64,000 nucleotides of DNA, taken from positions 248,001-312,000 of the forward strand of contig JAWZYV010002471.1 of NCBI GenBank assembly GCA_038373885.1. Reading direction: 5' to 3'. Both the position numbers and the translations under genes were made by a program. Of this stretch, positions 22,291 to 34,809 are shown piece by piece (position 1 is the first letter of the stretch; each line of letters opens with the position of its first letter). Origin of the DNA: Cheiracanthium punctorium. Taxonomy: Eukaryota > Arthropoda > Arachnida > Araneae > Cheiracanthiidae. The notes beneath the pieces are model-generated. The model was not told the origin of the DNA. It searched no databases and worked only from the letters and a program-made list of their open reading frames with translations.

Positions 22291-25200
22291 AGTTACACAG
22301 AATAGCCTTAGTACACACAATACAATTAACATATTTTTTCTAATGCAAGAATTACGCAATTACAAAGTGTGATGTAGATCACATATTTAATATTCACTGT
22401 CATTTTTTTCAGTTTCTTAAATTTAATATGTGTATTTTACTTTACTTCGTCTTTCAAAATTCGTATTTTGTTTTGCTCCGGATAAAATAGCCTTTAACTG
22501 AATATTTATTTAAGATTGTACGGCATTTTCTGGACTAAAAATTGTTTTTTGTACTGTGTTTAGCAACATAACCTTTATTTTTTTCATTCCCTTCTGTCGT
22601 TAGCTATTATTTTAGCATACTTTACTTCATGAATTTTTGATGCCATGCATTATGTTTCAAAATTATCTAATCGCTCATAGTTTACTTTATTTTCATTGGT
22701 CTAAATTTATAGAAACTCTCGTTCGCTCGGTGAAGTGTTTGTTCTCGACAGCTTCAAGTCCGGCAGGCATCTGATTTTTCTCTGATTTTTCTCTTTTTTT
22801 ACCGGTAATAAACTGATTGAGTAATATATGTTTTAATTATGCTAGACAGTACCAGATCGCAATATTTGATTGTTTATTTTAAACTGTTTCTTCAACAAAT
22901 AGTTTTAAAGCATATGTTGTCTACATGATTTCATGTTTAGCAAATGAGCGTATACAAACCTGAGCTTTTCCAATAACAACTTTTGTAAGTTACAAATTTA
23001 AAATTATGAGGTAATTTCTTCACACAAAGATATACAGAAATTTTATTTGTTATTAAATGTGACTGGGTAAATATACAAACGTGAGATCTGAGAAAAAGAA
23101 CATTAAATTGGTCATATGAAACTTGGTCATTTTCAAAATAAAACTTAAGGAAACATACACAGAGCCACACGAATTCCTAAAAATAAATTTGAACAACAAC
23201 AATTCTCCCTCCCTCCTTAACTTACCAGAAAAGACATCAAATTACGTTGAATGTCTTTGCAATATTTAATATAGCACATCTAATTTCAATTTTAAACAGC
23301 TTCTAAAGGTATGGAATGCATTTTTTCAGGGAAATAAAAGCCATAGAGTAAATGTTACATCTGGAAATGTCAAATATTTTTATATAGTTGTGTATAAAAC
23401 TATTGGAAAATTGAAGCATATTTTCAAGTGAATGCTATGGCAGCAAAATGAAAAATTAAAAGGTATGAAGACATTGGAGATTATTCCCCCTCTTTATGAC
23501 TGACTATTAAATTATATATTCTTCAATAATGGGGATTCTTTTCGAAATTTAATAGAATATGTTTCATGGAGCTTTAAATAATCCTCTCGGTATCTCTTTC
23601 AGAGTTTCCCCGGGATTCAATAAAATTTAATTTGGAGACGTATCTTCAAAGCATATCAGTAAATTGTCTTAAAAGCCCGAAATAAAATGTTAATATTGTA
23701 TTCCATGAAATGCTTTTAATATTACCTTAGCAAATAAACTATGTATGCACTTGATTTACTGTATCGAGATTTATAAGTTATATTTAGGGAGAAAATTTGT
23801 TAGGTTAAATATTTAGCATGATTTTATTACTTGTGTTCCAATATTTTCATATTCACAAAAACTTTTGAAATGGAGAATATGATCGGCAAAGAGAATTTGA
23901 CTTTAAATATCTATATAATTTTTACATTTTAAGAAATAGGGTAGAATAATACATTTTATAAAAATGTTCAGCACTATTTCAAAAAAAGTTTTAAATTAAT
24001 TAGCGTCTAATAGAAAAGTTCATTTAATGCTTAACAACCAAGTTAAAAAGATTTTTTTTCGGTTTGTCTGTCTGCAGATCAGTCTGCACGCCAGTCTAAT
24101 TTTCATAAATACGCATATATTATTGAAAAATTATATAAGTTGTTGCTATTACTATATCATGAAATCTATTGAAAATGGCGTATATAACATTTATAATTTT
24201 GGGACAGAAGTAGCCAAAAAATTACAACACATATTACTCCAAATGTGCAGTCGCTGTTCTAAGTGCATTTTGAAAACGTGAATTTGTTTCAAACAGAACA
24301 GAATTAGTATAGGTTATTGATGTTTATAAGATCATTCTCTCGTATGAAATAGTGTGCAGAATTTTAACAGGATCACCCAAAACTATTTTAATGCATTACG
24401 TCTACGGCAGTTTTAAGTTCATAGACGATTATAAAACTTATTCTCTTCACTTGATGAGAATGATGAGAATAACATTCTTTGAGAAAGTTTTGCAAAATTA
24501 CATTTGTGTAACCAATCGTGTACAAAATATCATTGGCTAAGCAAAACAATATAGTGTTGCAACTTGTTTTGAGTTTATGTTAAAAATCTTGCTTGAAATA
24601 CACCCTTCCAAGAAAACGAAGTATAAAATAAAAAAGAGCATTTTAAATTAATTCTTAACACACTTCGCATTTGAGAAATAATTAAAGTAGAATTATTTCC
24701 TCATGAAACAGTTTTTTTTTCAGTTAAAGTAATATATTTTAGCAAGATATATTAACCCATTCTTCTACACCGTCTACCGAAGTATTATTTGACATTCTTA
24801 GCATTCCGCTAAAATATATATACTAAAATATTTCACCTTAAAATATTACCGGTTATTCTTAAAACATTTTGTTTCGGAAATGGCAGGTAGAGAGAGTGCT
24901 TGGTTTTTCTTTTGCCCCACTGTTGTTGCTTATGAGAAAATATTTCCTTTTCCAAAAACCTAATGGTTCCAAGGAAGACTTGGCCGTTACAAATATAGAT
25001 TCGTTTATCTTTAGAGTTATAAAAGGTCGGAATTTAAGGAATAAATGCGGCTATTATTCAGTGTTAGATGAAGCAGAGAAAGAATGTGAAAAGTCTGCAA
25101 CTCTCTTAATGTGTACGGTGTATTTGAGTGGCAAGGTGTTAACATTCTTGGAAATATTAAATATTTTATTCTGATTTTAGTTGAAATCGTGAGGGACGTG

Positions 25201-25770
25201 AACGAAATATAAATTGTTATATTCCAATGGTTTAGATTATAACTGAATTAACAAAACACTGAAAATGATATTTAAAACATAAAATAATAAAAAACTTCGT
25301 AAAATAACAGCATAAAGGTTACTTTGAACGTACATATAGCTTTTTCTAACAAAAAAATTTGTTATTCAGTAGTAAACAAACACCTGAAGCCAGAATTTCA
25401 TTTCAGTTCACTTTCATTTCACTTCCCCGTTCCTGGGTTCAGTTGATTGTTTACCACTGAAGAACAAAGAGTTTTTGTTCGAAACAGCTGCATAGCCGTT
25501 CAAGAAACCCTTATGGTATTATTTTACAAAGTTTATTTTATAACCAAATTCTTTCATAAAGGCTTTACTACTTCGATTCTATTACACTCATCCGCAAAAT
25601 TAAACATTTCTGTTCGTCCCAAGGTAAAGCAGAAAGGTGCAGTCCTTCTTTCCTTAATTCAAATATAAAAGTAGCTTTTCTTCATGTGAACTAAATTTTG
25701 CATATTTACATACAGACATGATACCTCACTTACTTAAAATATGGAGTTTGTTGATTTTCTTCGGTGTATG
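22291..25770. other. AT-rich DNA without recognised features
   Basis: An open frame at 24869-25174 (plus, 101 codons) is somewhat less AT-biased than its surroundings but matches no family I know, so it is not called. Otherwise I see nothing here. Confidence 0.5.
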
Positions 25771-25779
25771 TCATCTAGA

Positions 25780-26140
25780 ATATTCCACTTAAGTGTTCAG
25801 CTGTAATCAGAAAGAATTTTTACGCTCCATTGTCCCCGACACTTCTTTTCCATGTCTAATTCTTTTCAAATGTGCTCTATTGGATTCAAATCTGTAGATT
25901 GAAGCTACAATTAACTCTTTAATAACAATTATAAAGTAGCCAAAGGAGTACTTTCAAAGCAGTATGCTTCAGATCACCGTCCTGATAGAATTTGTAGCCA
26001 CTTGTAAGGCCATGCTTTATTGCTGATGGTTCCAAATTCTTTTCCAACGTCTCATTATATGTATAGTGATTCATTATATCATCTATAAATTCAATATTTC
26101 CTATTCCAGTTAGTGACATGCACCCCTAAACCATTACTCA
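25780..26140 (-). pseudogene. Tc1 transposase fragment
   Basis: On the minus strand the frame has MSLTGIGNIEFIDDIM, then the second catalytic block (KFYQDGDLKHTALKV), and further on STDLNPIEHI, which matches the DLNPIE motif around the last catalytic glutamate of Tc1 (DD34E) enzymes. A stop interrupts the MVWGC-like motif at the upstream end, and the C-terminal part is frameshifted. The N-terminal DNA-binding region is not recognised and no TIRs were found. Confidence 0.8.
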
Positions 26141-26270
26141 GTCGCATACAATTGGATATTTTGGCCGAGTGGCAAGAAAAAAATTCTAAGTTAATGGGGA
26201 GAAAACGAAAACTCTGACTTTCGTTTGCAAAAGAGATGAAAAATTTAATAATCATTATTGGATCTAAGTA

Positions 26271-26836
26271 TTAGGTTGTAACGAAAGTTTTCTGCCACTC
26301 TAAGTATTGCCTGCACAAGCAGTTGCCAATATTTTGTAAAACGATTTTTGTTATTTGAAAGAAAAGACTTGTTTTAGAGCACTCTGTTGTGAAATCTGTA
26401 AAACAATATCGTTATGATTAAGTATAAGGTGTCTGAATAGAACTACCACGCTACCAGATTGATCCATCATTTACTCTCAGTTCTGTCGCAAAAAGTCAGC
26501 TACAGAATGACACTGAATCATGTGCACAGCTTAAGGTACTACTGCTGTATCATGACACTGTGAAGATTTGGTATCGAAAGTTCAAAAACGAGGACTAGGA
26601 TATTAAAGAAGCAGAGCGCTCTGGCCGGCCTACTGATGCTGATGAGGCCCGCCTACGAGAATTTGTGGAAGAAGATAAAATATTCATCCACGAGAGCTAG
26701 CTAAAAGAATTAGACTTTAGTGCCATGTCCATTAGTCGCGCTAAGCATCGCATAAACTTGACATATAAGATCAATAGCTGGGTATCGCGTGAGCTGACTC
26801 AAGCAAATCTGGCGGAAAACTTTCGTTACAACCTGA
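26271..26836 (+). mobile_element. Mariner (MLE) deletion derivative, 566 bp
   Basis: The left end TTAGGTTGTAACGAAAG and the inverted right end TCAGGTTGTAACGAAAG define TIRs of about 25 bp, with TA on both sides (26269-26270 and 26837-26838). The interior keeps only the N-terminal transposase portion. Confidence 0.88.
26540..26815 (+). pseudogene. N-terminal MLE transposase fragment
   Basis: The translated frame shows IWYRKFKNED, a stop where tryptophan is expected, then IKEAERSGRPTDADEARLRE, another stop, and LDFSAMSISRAKHRI followed by WVSRELTQANLAE. This is the helix-turn-helix and linker region of mariner transposases. The catalytic domain is missing because the right TIR follows directly. 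In-frame stops and the missing core make it inactive. Confidence 0.85.
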
Positions 26837-26841
26837 TAATA

Positions 26842-26990
26842 TTTGCTGGCGAATGTATATTTAATAGCTTTGAACCTTACTGTTAAATAATGGTATGGAG
26901 AAGACTCAGCCATTAACTTAGTTAAACGGTTAAGCATGGTGGTGGGTTAGTAATGGTCTGAGGGTGCATGTCACCAACTACTGGTGACAT
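26842..26990 (+). pseudogene. Tc1 transposase fragment next to the mariner relic
   Basis: The frame reads FAGECIFNSF, then IMVWRR, stops, then TVKHGGGLVMV-stop-GCMSPTTGDIQI. It matches the first catalytic block and the KHGGGSVMVWGC motif of Tc1 transposases. At least three stops are present. It begins immediately after the mariner's right TA. Confidence 0.75.
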
Positions 26991-27425
26991 CCAAATTCCA
27001 TTTTTTTTGTATCAGAAAAAATTATTTCTATCCATTTGTTATCCGAGGTTATTACTTACTGGATGAAGTTCAAGGAATCTATTTTGTGCTTCTGCAGCAA
27101 CTGAGGCTCAGACAATTTAGAAGTACAAATGCAACTTCCAGACCTTTTAATTGTGTTAAGCATCGTTTTTTGACAAACATTTAAAGCTGTCGCCGGAATA
27201 AGTTTTCTGGTTGAGTACTTATAATAGCTGAAAGTCTGCAAACTCTTTTTCTTCATCACGCGAGAACAATGCTTTAGGTCTTATCTTAAAATTATTTTTA
27301 CCATAACTATCTTTCAAATTAAAACAAAAATTGACTACAGCCTTTGATCTTCCTATCTTTATTGAAAAAGTGCGGCTACGCATTCCTTTTGAAGAAAGAT
27401 CTTCAGTCTGCCCTCTTTAATGATA
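26991..27425. other. Unassigned sequence
   Basis: No motif is recognised. It may be the remainder of the preceding Tc1 relic, too decayed to read. Confidence 0.4.
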
Positions 27426-27426
27426 C

Positions 27427-28310
27427 AGAGGGTGTTTACACATTTTTAGAACGATTTCGGGGCCGTTTAATTAATGTTTAAAATGTAAAGACTAATTTTT
27501 TAAATCTTAGATCTGATAGCCTTTTTCTGGACTATAAATCTGAATCGTGATTTCCATGATAGAAGCGCTTTTCGTAAAATTTCCAGGGCTATTGCTTTCC
27601 ATTCCTCTTTCACTACTTTCCAGAATCCATCTATCGTGGTGGGTTTGCGTTTAGAAAGAGCTCTTTTTAACAGACCAAAGGCACAATAGTCCATAGGTGA
27701 AACGTCAAGGGACTTCGCAGGAATATGTTGAAAAGGTATATATGCAATACCTGTATTAGTCTTCATTTTTTCAAGGAATGCAGTGGTAGTTTTCGAAGTA
27801 TGACTTGTGTTGAGCCACATGTCTTGGCAAAAGCTGGTGAACATTATGCTTTTTAGCTTTTTTAAGTTGTAAATCTTGGTTAATCTTGGTTTATTATTTT
27901 ATTTATTGTTGCTACAGATGCATCTAAAAACTTTGCAATTGATCTCTGTGTCGGAGGATTTTCTCTTGCTACCAGCGATTTCACTTTAGAAACATTTGAA
28001 ACAGTACGCACCTTTTCGGATATTCGTTTGGCGTCTTCTTTCCATGTAGAAATAATGATTGGCGGTTCTGACCTTGCCGATTAATAATGATGCTTATTTT
28101 GCACTTAGAAATTTTAATTCCATGCATTTCACAACGTTTTTGAATTATGGAATAAGAATATTTCTCTTCGGAAAGCGAAAAAACATATCCTTCAATCCAC
28201 AGCTTGTTTACATATGACATTTTGAAAGAAGAATAAATTTAAAAGTAGCATACGATATTTCTCATTTTAAATAATAAGCTGTTGCCAAAAATGTTTCAGA
28301 TACAATATTT
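27427..28310 (-). mobile_element. Decayed Tc1/mariner element, rosa-like
   Basis: The left end begins AGAGGGTGTTTACACATTTT. A partly complementary sequence (aaaaatgtttcagata) near 28290-28310 may be the other end. The body is a broken transposase gene on the minus strand. The right boundary is a guess. Confidence 0.55.
27500..28220 (-). pseudogene. Tc1/mariner transposase pseudogene, possibly rosa (DD41D) group
   Basis: The N-terminus (MSYVNKLWIEGYVFSL, then IIQKRCEMHGIKIS) starts at 28220 and is a helix-turn-helix region. A frameshift follows near 27990, after which VKSLVARENPPTQRSIAKFL continues to a stop near 27885. The C-terminal frame (27844-27500) carries SLDVSPMDYCAFGLLKRALS with the last catalytic residue, and ends with RFIVQKKAIRSKI. 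The central catalytic region between HVAQ and the C-terminal frame is deleted. The rosa assignment is from memory of the PMDYCAFGLLK motif and is tentative. Confidence 0.8.
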
Positions 28311-31172
28311 TCTTACCTTTCGCCATCTTCACTGAAAAGTAACTTCAGGCGCAGCCCACCTACATGGTTTAAGACTTTTTGTGCTCCTGAAGCAAACCAT
28401 TTTTAGGGTCACTTTACATTTTTTTTTTTTACTTCATTACTACCATTCACTTTACATTTTTTTTTACATATTATAGGTACATATCAGGAATATAATTACA
28501 TATTACATGTAATATAATACAAGGAACTTTAAATAGCAGGCATTTACAGTTCCTATCATACGCAAAGATGTTTAAAGCTACTGCGTATGCTAATAGTAAT
28601 AACCAAATTAATTAAAAATAAACTGTATGATGTTAGAAATAATAATAATGCAGTAGAAAATCGTTAACGCGTACTATTATTAAGTTATTCGTCAATTTTC
28701 ATGTGTATTGAGCGTTAATACTGTATAGCACAGTCTTGTCTCCTAAACCTCACATTTAACACGCTAGAAAGTCCTTCAACAGATGGTAATAAGATTTGCA
28801 CTGTTTTATAGAATATTTCGAACTTCTGAATGGAAACTGATATTACTGGGAAACTGATACTGCCTGGATAGTTGCAGAGTCTCAAACAGAACGGGGCAGA
28901 AAATAAAATACCATGTTGTCTTTTGACATGCCAGAGATCCTTGCACTTAAAGCATTTTGATTAAATAATTCATTTAAAATGAAATTATTTGAATCTTTTA
29001 CATATTTATATTTCGTCAGTTTTAAATACACTTCTGTATAAATTTCAAGATGAGTGGAAAATGCCACTTGCCATATAAAATATACTTTTAACTAATCATT
29101 TCTTGATTGAACTGAAAGAAACACTAAATTCAGAACTTGCTGATTGTCATCCAGTAACTTAAAAGTAGTAAATATCTTAACAAATTCTAAGAGTAATTAT
29201 TAGCAGGACTGAAGTGGCACAAATGATCGTTTAGAAGCGTGTGCGGAAACATCCGATATAAAAAAAATGTAATAATTAATAAAGGCGTAATGGCGTCAAT
29301 TTTTGAAATATAAATGAGTTAATATTATCGTAACCTATTTTCAAGTACGTTTTTCTAAAACTGACTCATTTTTCACAGGAATAAAATACTGCGATAAATT
29401 AAAATAATCTACATCCTTCTTGCTCGCTTTTTTAAAAATCGAAAACCGTACGTTTGATTATATATAATATGGTGCAAAAAATTTTCAAAAAATCTCTGTA
29501 ATCTGTTAGTGCAAGGTTATTTTATCATCCTTATTCCAAAGTTCAAACAGAAATGTAAATATTACATTTAAAATTTTATGAAATATTATCTCTAGAATGT
29601 GAAAGATGTTTATTTTTTTTTATCCATAAGTTTTTAAGTATTTCGTCAACGCTTTTAAAATTATTTATTGAAGCGTCAAACTTTGATAGATCATAGTGTT
29701 GCTTTCCTCTTGCCATGCATAATGCATTGTAATAAAAACTTATATTTCGTTTTATAAGATACAATGTTTGATGGTGTGTGTAAAAGTAATACAGGCTAAA
29801 AGAATGATAGCACCGTGTCAGCAAACTCTTTAATCTTTTGTTGCTTTTGAAAATGATAGAACAACAGAAAATCTATGACAGATTTGAAAAATTGGCAAAT
29901 ATTTTATAGAATCGTGCGCATTGGAACGAAAAAAGGTTTTCAATATGAGGTTTAGTGTAGTATTTGTGTTTATACTTATAAAAAGTATTATTTATATATT
30001 CAATATCTAACTATACACACACACACACACACATAACTAATGAGTAAAACACAAAATATACTGCAAATAAGACATATCTTGCATTAAAAAGATAACAGCT
30101 AGAAGCAAGAAATAGAAATCACAATTTGAAAAAAAATTAATAAAAGCTAAGCCAAATAAAGTGCAATGATTATTGTGAAAATAGAATGGAGTGGAAATTA
30201 TAACCACTGTCACCATCTTCAGGGGCCACGAACAGTGGATTCTAATAAAAAGCAAACAAAATAGTAGGTTTTCGGTTGTGTGGCATATCAAAAGAGATAT
30301 TCACTCCACACTTTCTGGGCCTTAAACTACTATATAAAGGAAAAAAAGAAATTAAAAAAATACCATAAAATAGAAATAGCATTGATAAATCTACATACCG
30401 GTCTTGAGCACATGAAGGCACATGGAAAACAAGTAATACGTGTTGCCAATGTTAAGAATTGAAAATACTGAAAAATGGTGTTGCCACAAAATAAAAGTGT
30501 AAAAGTGGAAAGAAGAATGTATAGGTGTTGCCAAATACTAAAATGTAATATTATTATATTTTACGAGTATCCAGGTATATTAATAAAATTAAAGATATCC
30601 AGAATAATAATAAATTAAAATTATTGAATAAAATAGATAGTATAGCCAATTAAATATAACATATTGTTTTAAAAATTATAATGATTATTAATAGTGACAA
30701 AGTATGAATAATAAGTTATTGTATGACAGAAGATTAATCTAATAAATTATTTTTTTGTTTGTATTATTAAATAAAGGTAGGACAGAATAATCACAATATA
30801 GGAACACCCCCCCCCTTTTTATCCTTCCAGATATATATATGCATGCATATACACATCCAGATTGTTTATATATATATTACTCTTTTTTTTAATAAGAGAA
30901 AAACTTCCTCCGCCCGACCCATCCATCCAATTACAACCTTAAAACCGAAACCCAACCCAACCTCCAGTAAGTTAACGGAGGTAACGGGTTAAGACAATAC
31001 ACACATCATTATCAAGAATTGTATATAATAGATTTTAGGAACTTAGTAGGAAAGTTATATTGTCTAGCTGAGAGACAGAAAAAGTGATTTAAAATTGGAG
31101 ACTTTAAAATCTTCGGAACAGAGAAACTTGATTCTATAGCAGTGATTATAGATGATATTGCGGAATACAGAT
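28311..31172. other. AT-rich DNA without recognised features
   Basis: A CA microsatellite lies at 30014-30033 and a poly-C run near 30807. No gene or complete element is recognised. Confidence 0.5.
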
Positions 31173-32158
31173 TTATGTAAGCAGGGGGAAAAAATGAGTA
31201 AAGCTATTTACTTTAAAGCTAAAATCTTTTCTTTTATCATATATATTGAAACTAAGGTTATTTCTAGGAGTGATGCAGATACTTAGATCTAGAAAACTAA
31301 CAGAATCGTTAAGCAGATCATTTTTAATTAATTCCAGGGCAGAAGGATATTTTATTGGGAAGATAATGTTATTATTATTAGTAGTGTTTACAAGTAAGAT
31401 AACATCTATATATCGTTTAAGTATGATATGTGTATTAGTGTATTCTTTTTCATAGTAATATAAGTCTAGATCTGCAAGGTAACTAGATGCTGAGCCACCT
31501 TCTGGTATACCATGATTTTGTAGGTATTTTATTGTTATGTAGAATATAATTATATTATAGATAATAAATATAGAAAGACAATTGAAATAAGTTACATCAA
31601 CATGGGATGGAAGCTTAATATTTTTAACACAAGTTTCAAATAATTCATTAATTACATTGTAAATGTCACCAAGAGGAATATTGTAAAATAAATCTTTGAA
31701 ATAATAGGTATATAAAGAGGTAATATTACTAATATAACATATTATACTGCGTAGATCATAACTATTTCCTATAGAGTAATCATTATGTTTTATATAATAC
31801 TCATGCATAACAGACAATATCTTTAATAGAAGTTTACTTGCTACATTGCTATATGAATTACATCCTATTGTAACAATTCGAAACTTTAAGGAGATTTATG
31901 ACATTTAGGGATTAGTACAATGTAAGGAAAGTGTAGATTGTTATGTTGTAGGTTGAGAAGTTTATAGAAAGCCAGAACTTTTTTATTACAGACTACAGTA
32001 GAAAGATTAGTAGAGGAATAGATAATGTTATTTACAATTGAAGAGGCTAACATGCTGTGATATAACTGTTTACATATAAAATCATAATTAATGGAGGATT
32101 TATATGCATAAGTAATTATGAAATGCTGCTTTATAAAGTCTATTTGAGTATCAAATTG
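31173..32158 (-). pseudogene. Reverse-transcriptase pseudogene, class uncertain (Penelope-like?)
   Basis: Reading on the minus strand, a frame from about 32158 to 31895 ends with PYIVLIPKCHKSP, matching the fingers motif PKLHK. A one-base shift continues as LKFRIVTIG and runs into the frame 31817-31173. That frame carries a motif-A-like region (LFYNIPLGDI), motif B (GIPEGGSASSYLADL), a motif C that reads YIDV instead of YxDD, and VSFLDLSI downstream. This order is that of a reverse transcriptase palm and thumb. The FLDL block resembles Penelope-like enzymes, but no GIY-YIG endonuclease is seen. The lost catalytic aspartate and the frameshift indicate inactivity. Coding content is unusually AT-rich. 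Confidence 0.75.
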
Positions 32159-32255
32159 ACTATTGTGACAGGAGATCTGTATTTTAAATATTTAGCAATA
32201 TTGTGCTTAAATATTGAAAGTACTTTCACTTCCCAAGTAGTGAAGGCTTCAAAAA

Positions 32256-32259
<4 letters not shown>

Positions 32260-32293
<34 letters not shown>
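32260..32293. repeat. (TA)n microsatellite
   Basis: An uninterrupted TA run of 17 units immediately precedes the LTR-like segment. Confidence 0.95.
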
Positions 32294-32296
<3 letters not shown>

Positions 32297-32775
32297 AATG
32301 TATAAAAAGGTAATTTGGGTTTTACCAGTTTGGGTATTGTTCAAGCGGGTACTTTCACTGTAAGTTTTGCTTTCCTGTCATACTTGCCACGCGCTCTCTG
32401 GAGCTATGTTTTATTTATTTTGTTATTTGTCAGACATCAGGCCGTCGATTCTGAGTTCTTTAGATGTACACGTGTCCTCACGCCCTCGTAGCCCCGGATG
32501 CCGGTCATGTTGGTAAATGTGTGTGGTTCGATCAGAGATAAGAGAGAGGAGGAGTTGTGTCTTCGCAGACCACGTGGTGTGGTAAGCGTAAATACTCCCG
32601 CACATCGAAAATCGGGGGACTTCTGCCACTGGAACTGCTTCATGAGTCCACGCTGATTCTTGTACCCGTCTCCCCTCCCCTCTTCTCATTCTAAATTGTA
32701 ACTTAAATGTAATGTTCAATAAACCATATTACCTGCCTTAACTCTGAAACTTTACTTGAAATATCTGACGTCTCA
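32294..32775 (+). mobile_element. Solo LTR candidate (482 bp)
   Basis: The segment starts TGTAATGTATAAAAAGG (TG end plus TATA-like box) and ends GACGTCTCA. An AATAAA signal lies near 32719 and the middle is a GC-rich block. TATAT flanks both sides, but the surroundings are TA repeats, so this duplication is weak evidence. No internal retroelement sequence adjoins it. Confidence 0.45.
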
Positions 32776-33470
32776 TATATATATGTATGTATATAATATA
32801 ATTTGTTTCTTTCTATGTTTTCTTTCATTATAATTTTTATCATTTTAAAAAATAAATTGATGTGTGAACTAAGCGGTATAACGAAACTTTTTGGCAACTG
32901 AAATGAGCATACCCAATAAGAAATTCCTAAATCAGCGGTTTTAAAATGAGCGTAAAGTTCTTGGAAGAAAATTTAAATATTTATATACTAGCTGTAGGCC
33001 CCGTTCTTCGCACGGGAATGAATGGATTTTTTCTTTTATATTACGGTTTGCTGTAATTACTATTTATCGCAATAAATAGATATATCAAAATGGATATCGC
33101 CTAAATATTATCTGTGGTCAATAATCATGCGTAGACTTTCATGGCGATCGTTTGAACGGTGAAGGAGATGATTCGGCGCAGCGCAATCTACTGTCAAAGT
33201 TATTGCAAAATGGATAGCATCAAAATATTCTCATGTTCGAATATCTATGTGTACCAATTTTCATAGCAAACAGTTTAACAGTCAAGATACGCTGCAGCGC
33301 CATCTAGTGGCGAATTAAGTAATAATACGCTACAGCACCATCAAAGGGTGAGTTATAGCAAAATGGATAATGTGAAAATATTCTAAGTGTTTAAATATGT
33401 ATGTATACCAATTTTCAGTGCGGTCAGTTGTATGATCAAGAAGATAATTGTGTGTGTTTCGTTGTGTGTG

Positions 33471-33702
33471 ATTATGACAACGCTACACTAAGGCGATCTG
33501 CCAAGGATGGGGATGCCTTGGTAGGAGGACTTTCTAAGGGGCTCTAACGCGTATTCATGTTACATCTGGAGAAAACCTACCAAAGTTCCAGACCATTAGA
33601 TCGACAGCTGCGCGATGGGACCCGAAACCTTGACATTTCACACTTCGGCCGTCATCCATTTTCAGTGACATAACCACTGTACCATGGTGAGGCAGTGACG
33701 AT
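33471..33702 (-). mobile_element. tRNA-derived SINE copy inserted in the tandem-unit element
   Basis: On the minus strand the head has catggtacagtggttatgtc (A-box region) and aaggtttcgggtccca (B-box region). The family body follows with gtcgatctaatggtct and ctccagatgtaacatgaat. It splits one of the ~150-bp units and so is younger than the array. Confidence 0.8.
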
Positions 33703-34622
33703 TTAAAGTAATAATGTGCTCCAGTGCCATCTAATGGTGAGCTACAGGCAAATGAATACTAAAAAATATTCTCTCTGCTCAAATGTGTAAGCATATCAAT
33801 TCTTAAAGTTATCAGTCGAACGGTTTCGAAGTTGGTGCGCTGCATCGGCATCTAGCAGCAAATCATAGCAAAATGGATAGCATAAAAGTACTCTCCGTGC
33901 TCAAATATCTCTGTGTACCAATTTTCATCGAAATAGGTTGAACGGCATTTTCATAGCAAGCGGTTGAACAGTACAAAAGGAAAGCTATAGCAAAGCGGTT
34001 GTGCCGAAAATATTCTTAGCTTTCTAACATCTATGTATACGAATTTCCCTGGCCATCAGCTGAACAATTCCTGAAGTTATTGGTTTGAAGTGACATCTAA
34101 TGGTAAGTTATAGCAAAATAGATAACGCTAAAATATCCTCCGTGTTCAAATATCTATCTATACCAGTTTTCATAGCGATCAGTTGAACAGTCTTTATATG
34201 CTGCAGCGCCATGCAGGTGAGTTCTGATGTGTATTGATGTGTGAAGTATTGATGTGTTACAGCAGAATGAAGTGGCGACTTATAGTAAAATGGATAACAC
34301 GAAAATATTCTCCCTGTAAAAGAATTTGTGTATGTTAATTTTCATACAGATCAATTGTCTGGTCAAGATGTTGGTGCGCTGCATCGCCATCTATAGCGAG
34401 TTAAAGTATAACGCGCTCCAGTGCCATCTAGTAGTGAGTAACAGCTAAATGGATAGTTACAATACATTGTCCATGCTCAAATGTGTAAGTATAAAATTTT
34501 TTATGGCGATTGATCGAACGGTATAGAACTTAATGCGCTGCAGCAAGTTATATCAAAACGGATAGTGTAAATGTATTCTCCGTGTTCAAATATCCATAAG
34601 TACCAAGTTTCATCAAGTGGGC

Positions 34623-34809
34623 CAGTGGCGGATTAATGCAAGTTTGTCGGGGAAGGGGGGGGCGGTTAGTTTGTCGGTGGGGGCGGTTAGTTAGAAGATT
34701 GATATATACGTCCATTTTATGGAAGTAAAATAGGACCTTTAACATTAATTTCTTTTGTCTCGGGGGGGGGGCGGTCGCCCCCTCCGCCCCCCCCTTTAAT
34801 CCGCCCGTG
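34623..34809. mobile_element. hAT-type MITE (187 bp)
   Basis: The left end CAGTGGCGGATTAA and the inverted right end CACGGGCGGATTAAA are hAT-like inverted repeats. G-runs on the left and C-runs on the right are complementary. The flanking 8-mers do not match, so the target duplication has decayed or been lost. Confidence 0.65.

Noticed and set aside
24869..25174. 101-codon open frame, plus strand
   Set aside because: Composition is slightly less AT-biased than nearby, but no homology is recognised and no flanking exon could be found.
34623..34809. 8-bp target duplication around the hAT-type MITE
   Set aside because: The flanks AAGTGGGC and AACGGAAT do not match, so no duplication is claimed.
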